This document shows, piece by piece, positions 63,957-64,000 of a stretch of DNA of 64,000 nucleotides; positions within the stretch are counted from its first letter, which is position 1, and every line of letters starts with the position of its first letter. Both the position numbers and the translations under genes were made by a program. The notes below the pieces were generated by a model. It was not told the DNA's origin. It did not search any database and worked only from the letters and a program-made list of their open reading frames with translations. This DNA is from Streptomyces abyssalis (lineage in GTDB: Bacteria > Actinomycetota > Actinomycetes > Streptomycetales > Streptomycetaceae): assembly GCF_001751365.1 (NCBI RefSeq), contig NZ_LJGT01000038.1, positions 236,466 through 300,465 of the forward strand, in the 5' to 3' direction.

Positions 63957-64000
63957 ATGACCGACGGAGAGCAGACCGGGCCCGGCGGCCGCCACGAGGT
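63957..64000 (+). CDS. Start of the next gene (partial, unidentified)
   Basis: An ATG with AGGAGGAG upstream begins MTDGEQTGPGGRHE and runs off the right edge. Nothing in fourteen residues identifies it. Given the operon direction it may belong to benzoate use; BoxA or a later beta-oxidation enzyme is possible. Confidence 0.5.
   Translation, partial: MTDGEQTGPGGRHE

Overview
This 64 kb window looks like chromosomal DNA from a Streptomyces-type actinomycete. GC is very high, GTG and TTG starts are frequent, and ATGA start/stop overlaps are common. The gene content also fits: twin-arginine and Sec-secreted hydrolases, AraC/LacI/XRE regulators, an ECF sigma factor, a HelR-type helicase, snapalysin and a PP2C phosphatase. 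All functions below are read from the sequence and from known family motifs; no database search was possible.

Layout. (1) 1-4.7 kb: an energy-coupling-factor (ECF) vitamin-type importer (T end, fused double ABC, S component). It is followed by two exported proteins, an alpha/alpha-barrel repeat protein and a DUF4430 protein, which together resemble a transcobalamin split in two. The barrel gene carries an in-frame TGA. (2) 5.06-6.87 kb: a tRNA-Arg(CCT) gene whose 3' end is duplicated 1713 bp downstream. The repeats bracket a remnant integrated element with integrase debris and a SpoIIE/PP2C phosphatase. (3) 7-9 kb: a mycothiol-dependent isomerase-like protein and a SAM methyltransferase. (4) 9.1-16.7 kb: an uncharacterised oxidation locus (Fe-S protein, GlcD-like FAD oxidase, 85-aa His-rich protein, APC permease, LLM flavoenzyme) read divergently from a FadR-type regulator and a Cache protein. 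(5) 17.2-26 kb: a PL8 polysaccharide lyase, a MmcQ/YjbR protein, a flavoprotein, an XRE/DUF2975 pair, an aldo/keto reductase, a LacI regulator and small membrane proteins. (6) 26.2-29.8 kb: an XRE - ImmA/IrrE protease - seven-TM protein - amidase operon with a perfect palindromic operator.

(7) 29.9-33.75 kb: a two-gene cassette of a small helical protein and a 1124-aa STAND (NLR-like) NTPase with a long helical repeat region. The C-terminus of the small protein and the N-terminus of the NTPase share a short G/Y/N-rich motif, as expected for amyloid-type signalling between an effector and its sensor. I consider this the most interesting system here. (8) 33.8-40 kb: a secreted protein, a HelR-like helicase with GGGGCTTG elements upstream, an ECF sigma factor with a zinc-finger protein, and a His/Met-rich membrane protein. 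(9) 40.2-45.5 kb: an enoyl-CoA hydratase-like protein, an aromatic-acid transporter, a ThDP enzyme and a phytanoyl-CoA dioxygenase-like protein. (10) 45.6-54.9 kb: FG-GAP protein, substrate-binding lipoprotein, snapalysin, three AraC regulators, a second PhyH dioxygenase and a secreted protein.

(11) 55-64 kb: an aerobic benzoyl-CoA (box) pathway: boxD-like aldehyde dehydrogenase, boxB epoxidase, a divergent PaaX-type regulator, boxC and benzoate-CoA ligase. Three promoters here share the 17-mer GCTACRT-N5-TGACG, so the genes probably form one benzoate-responsive regulon. The AAHS transporter at 41-42 kb may supply its substrate. BoxA is not in the window; the gene cut off at the right edge is unidentified.
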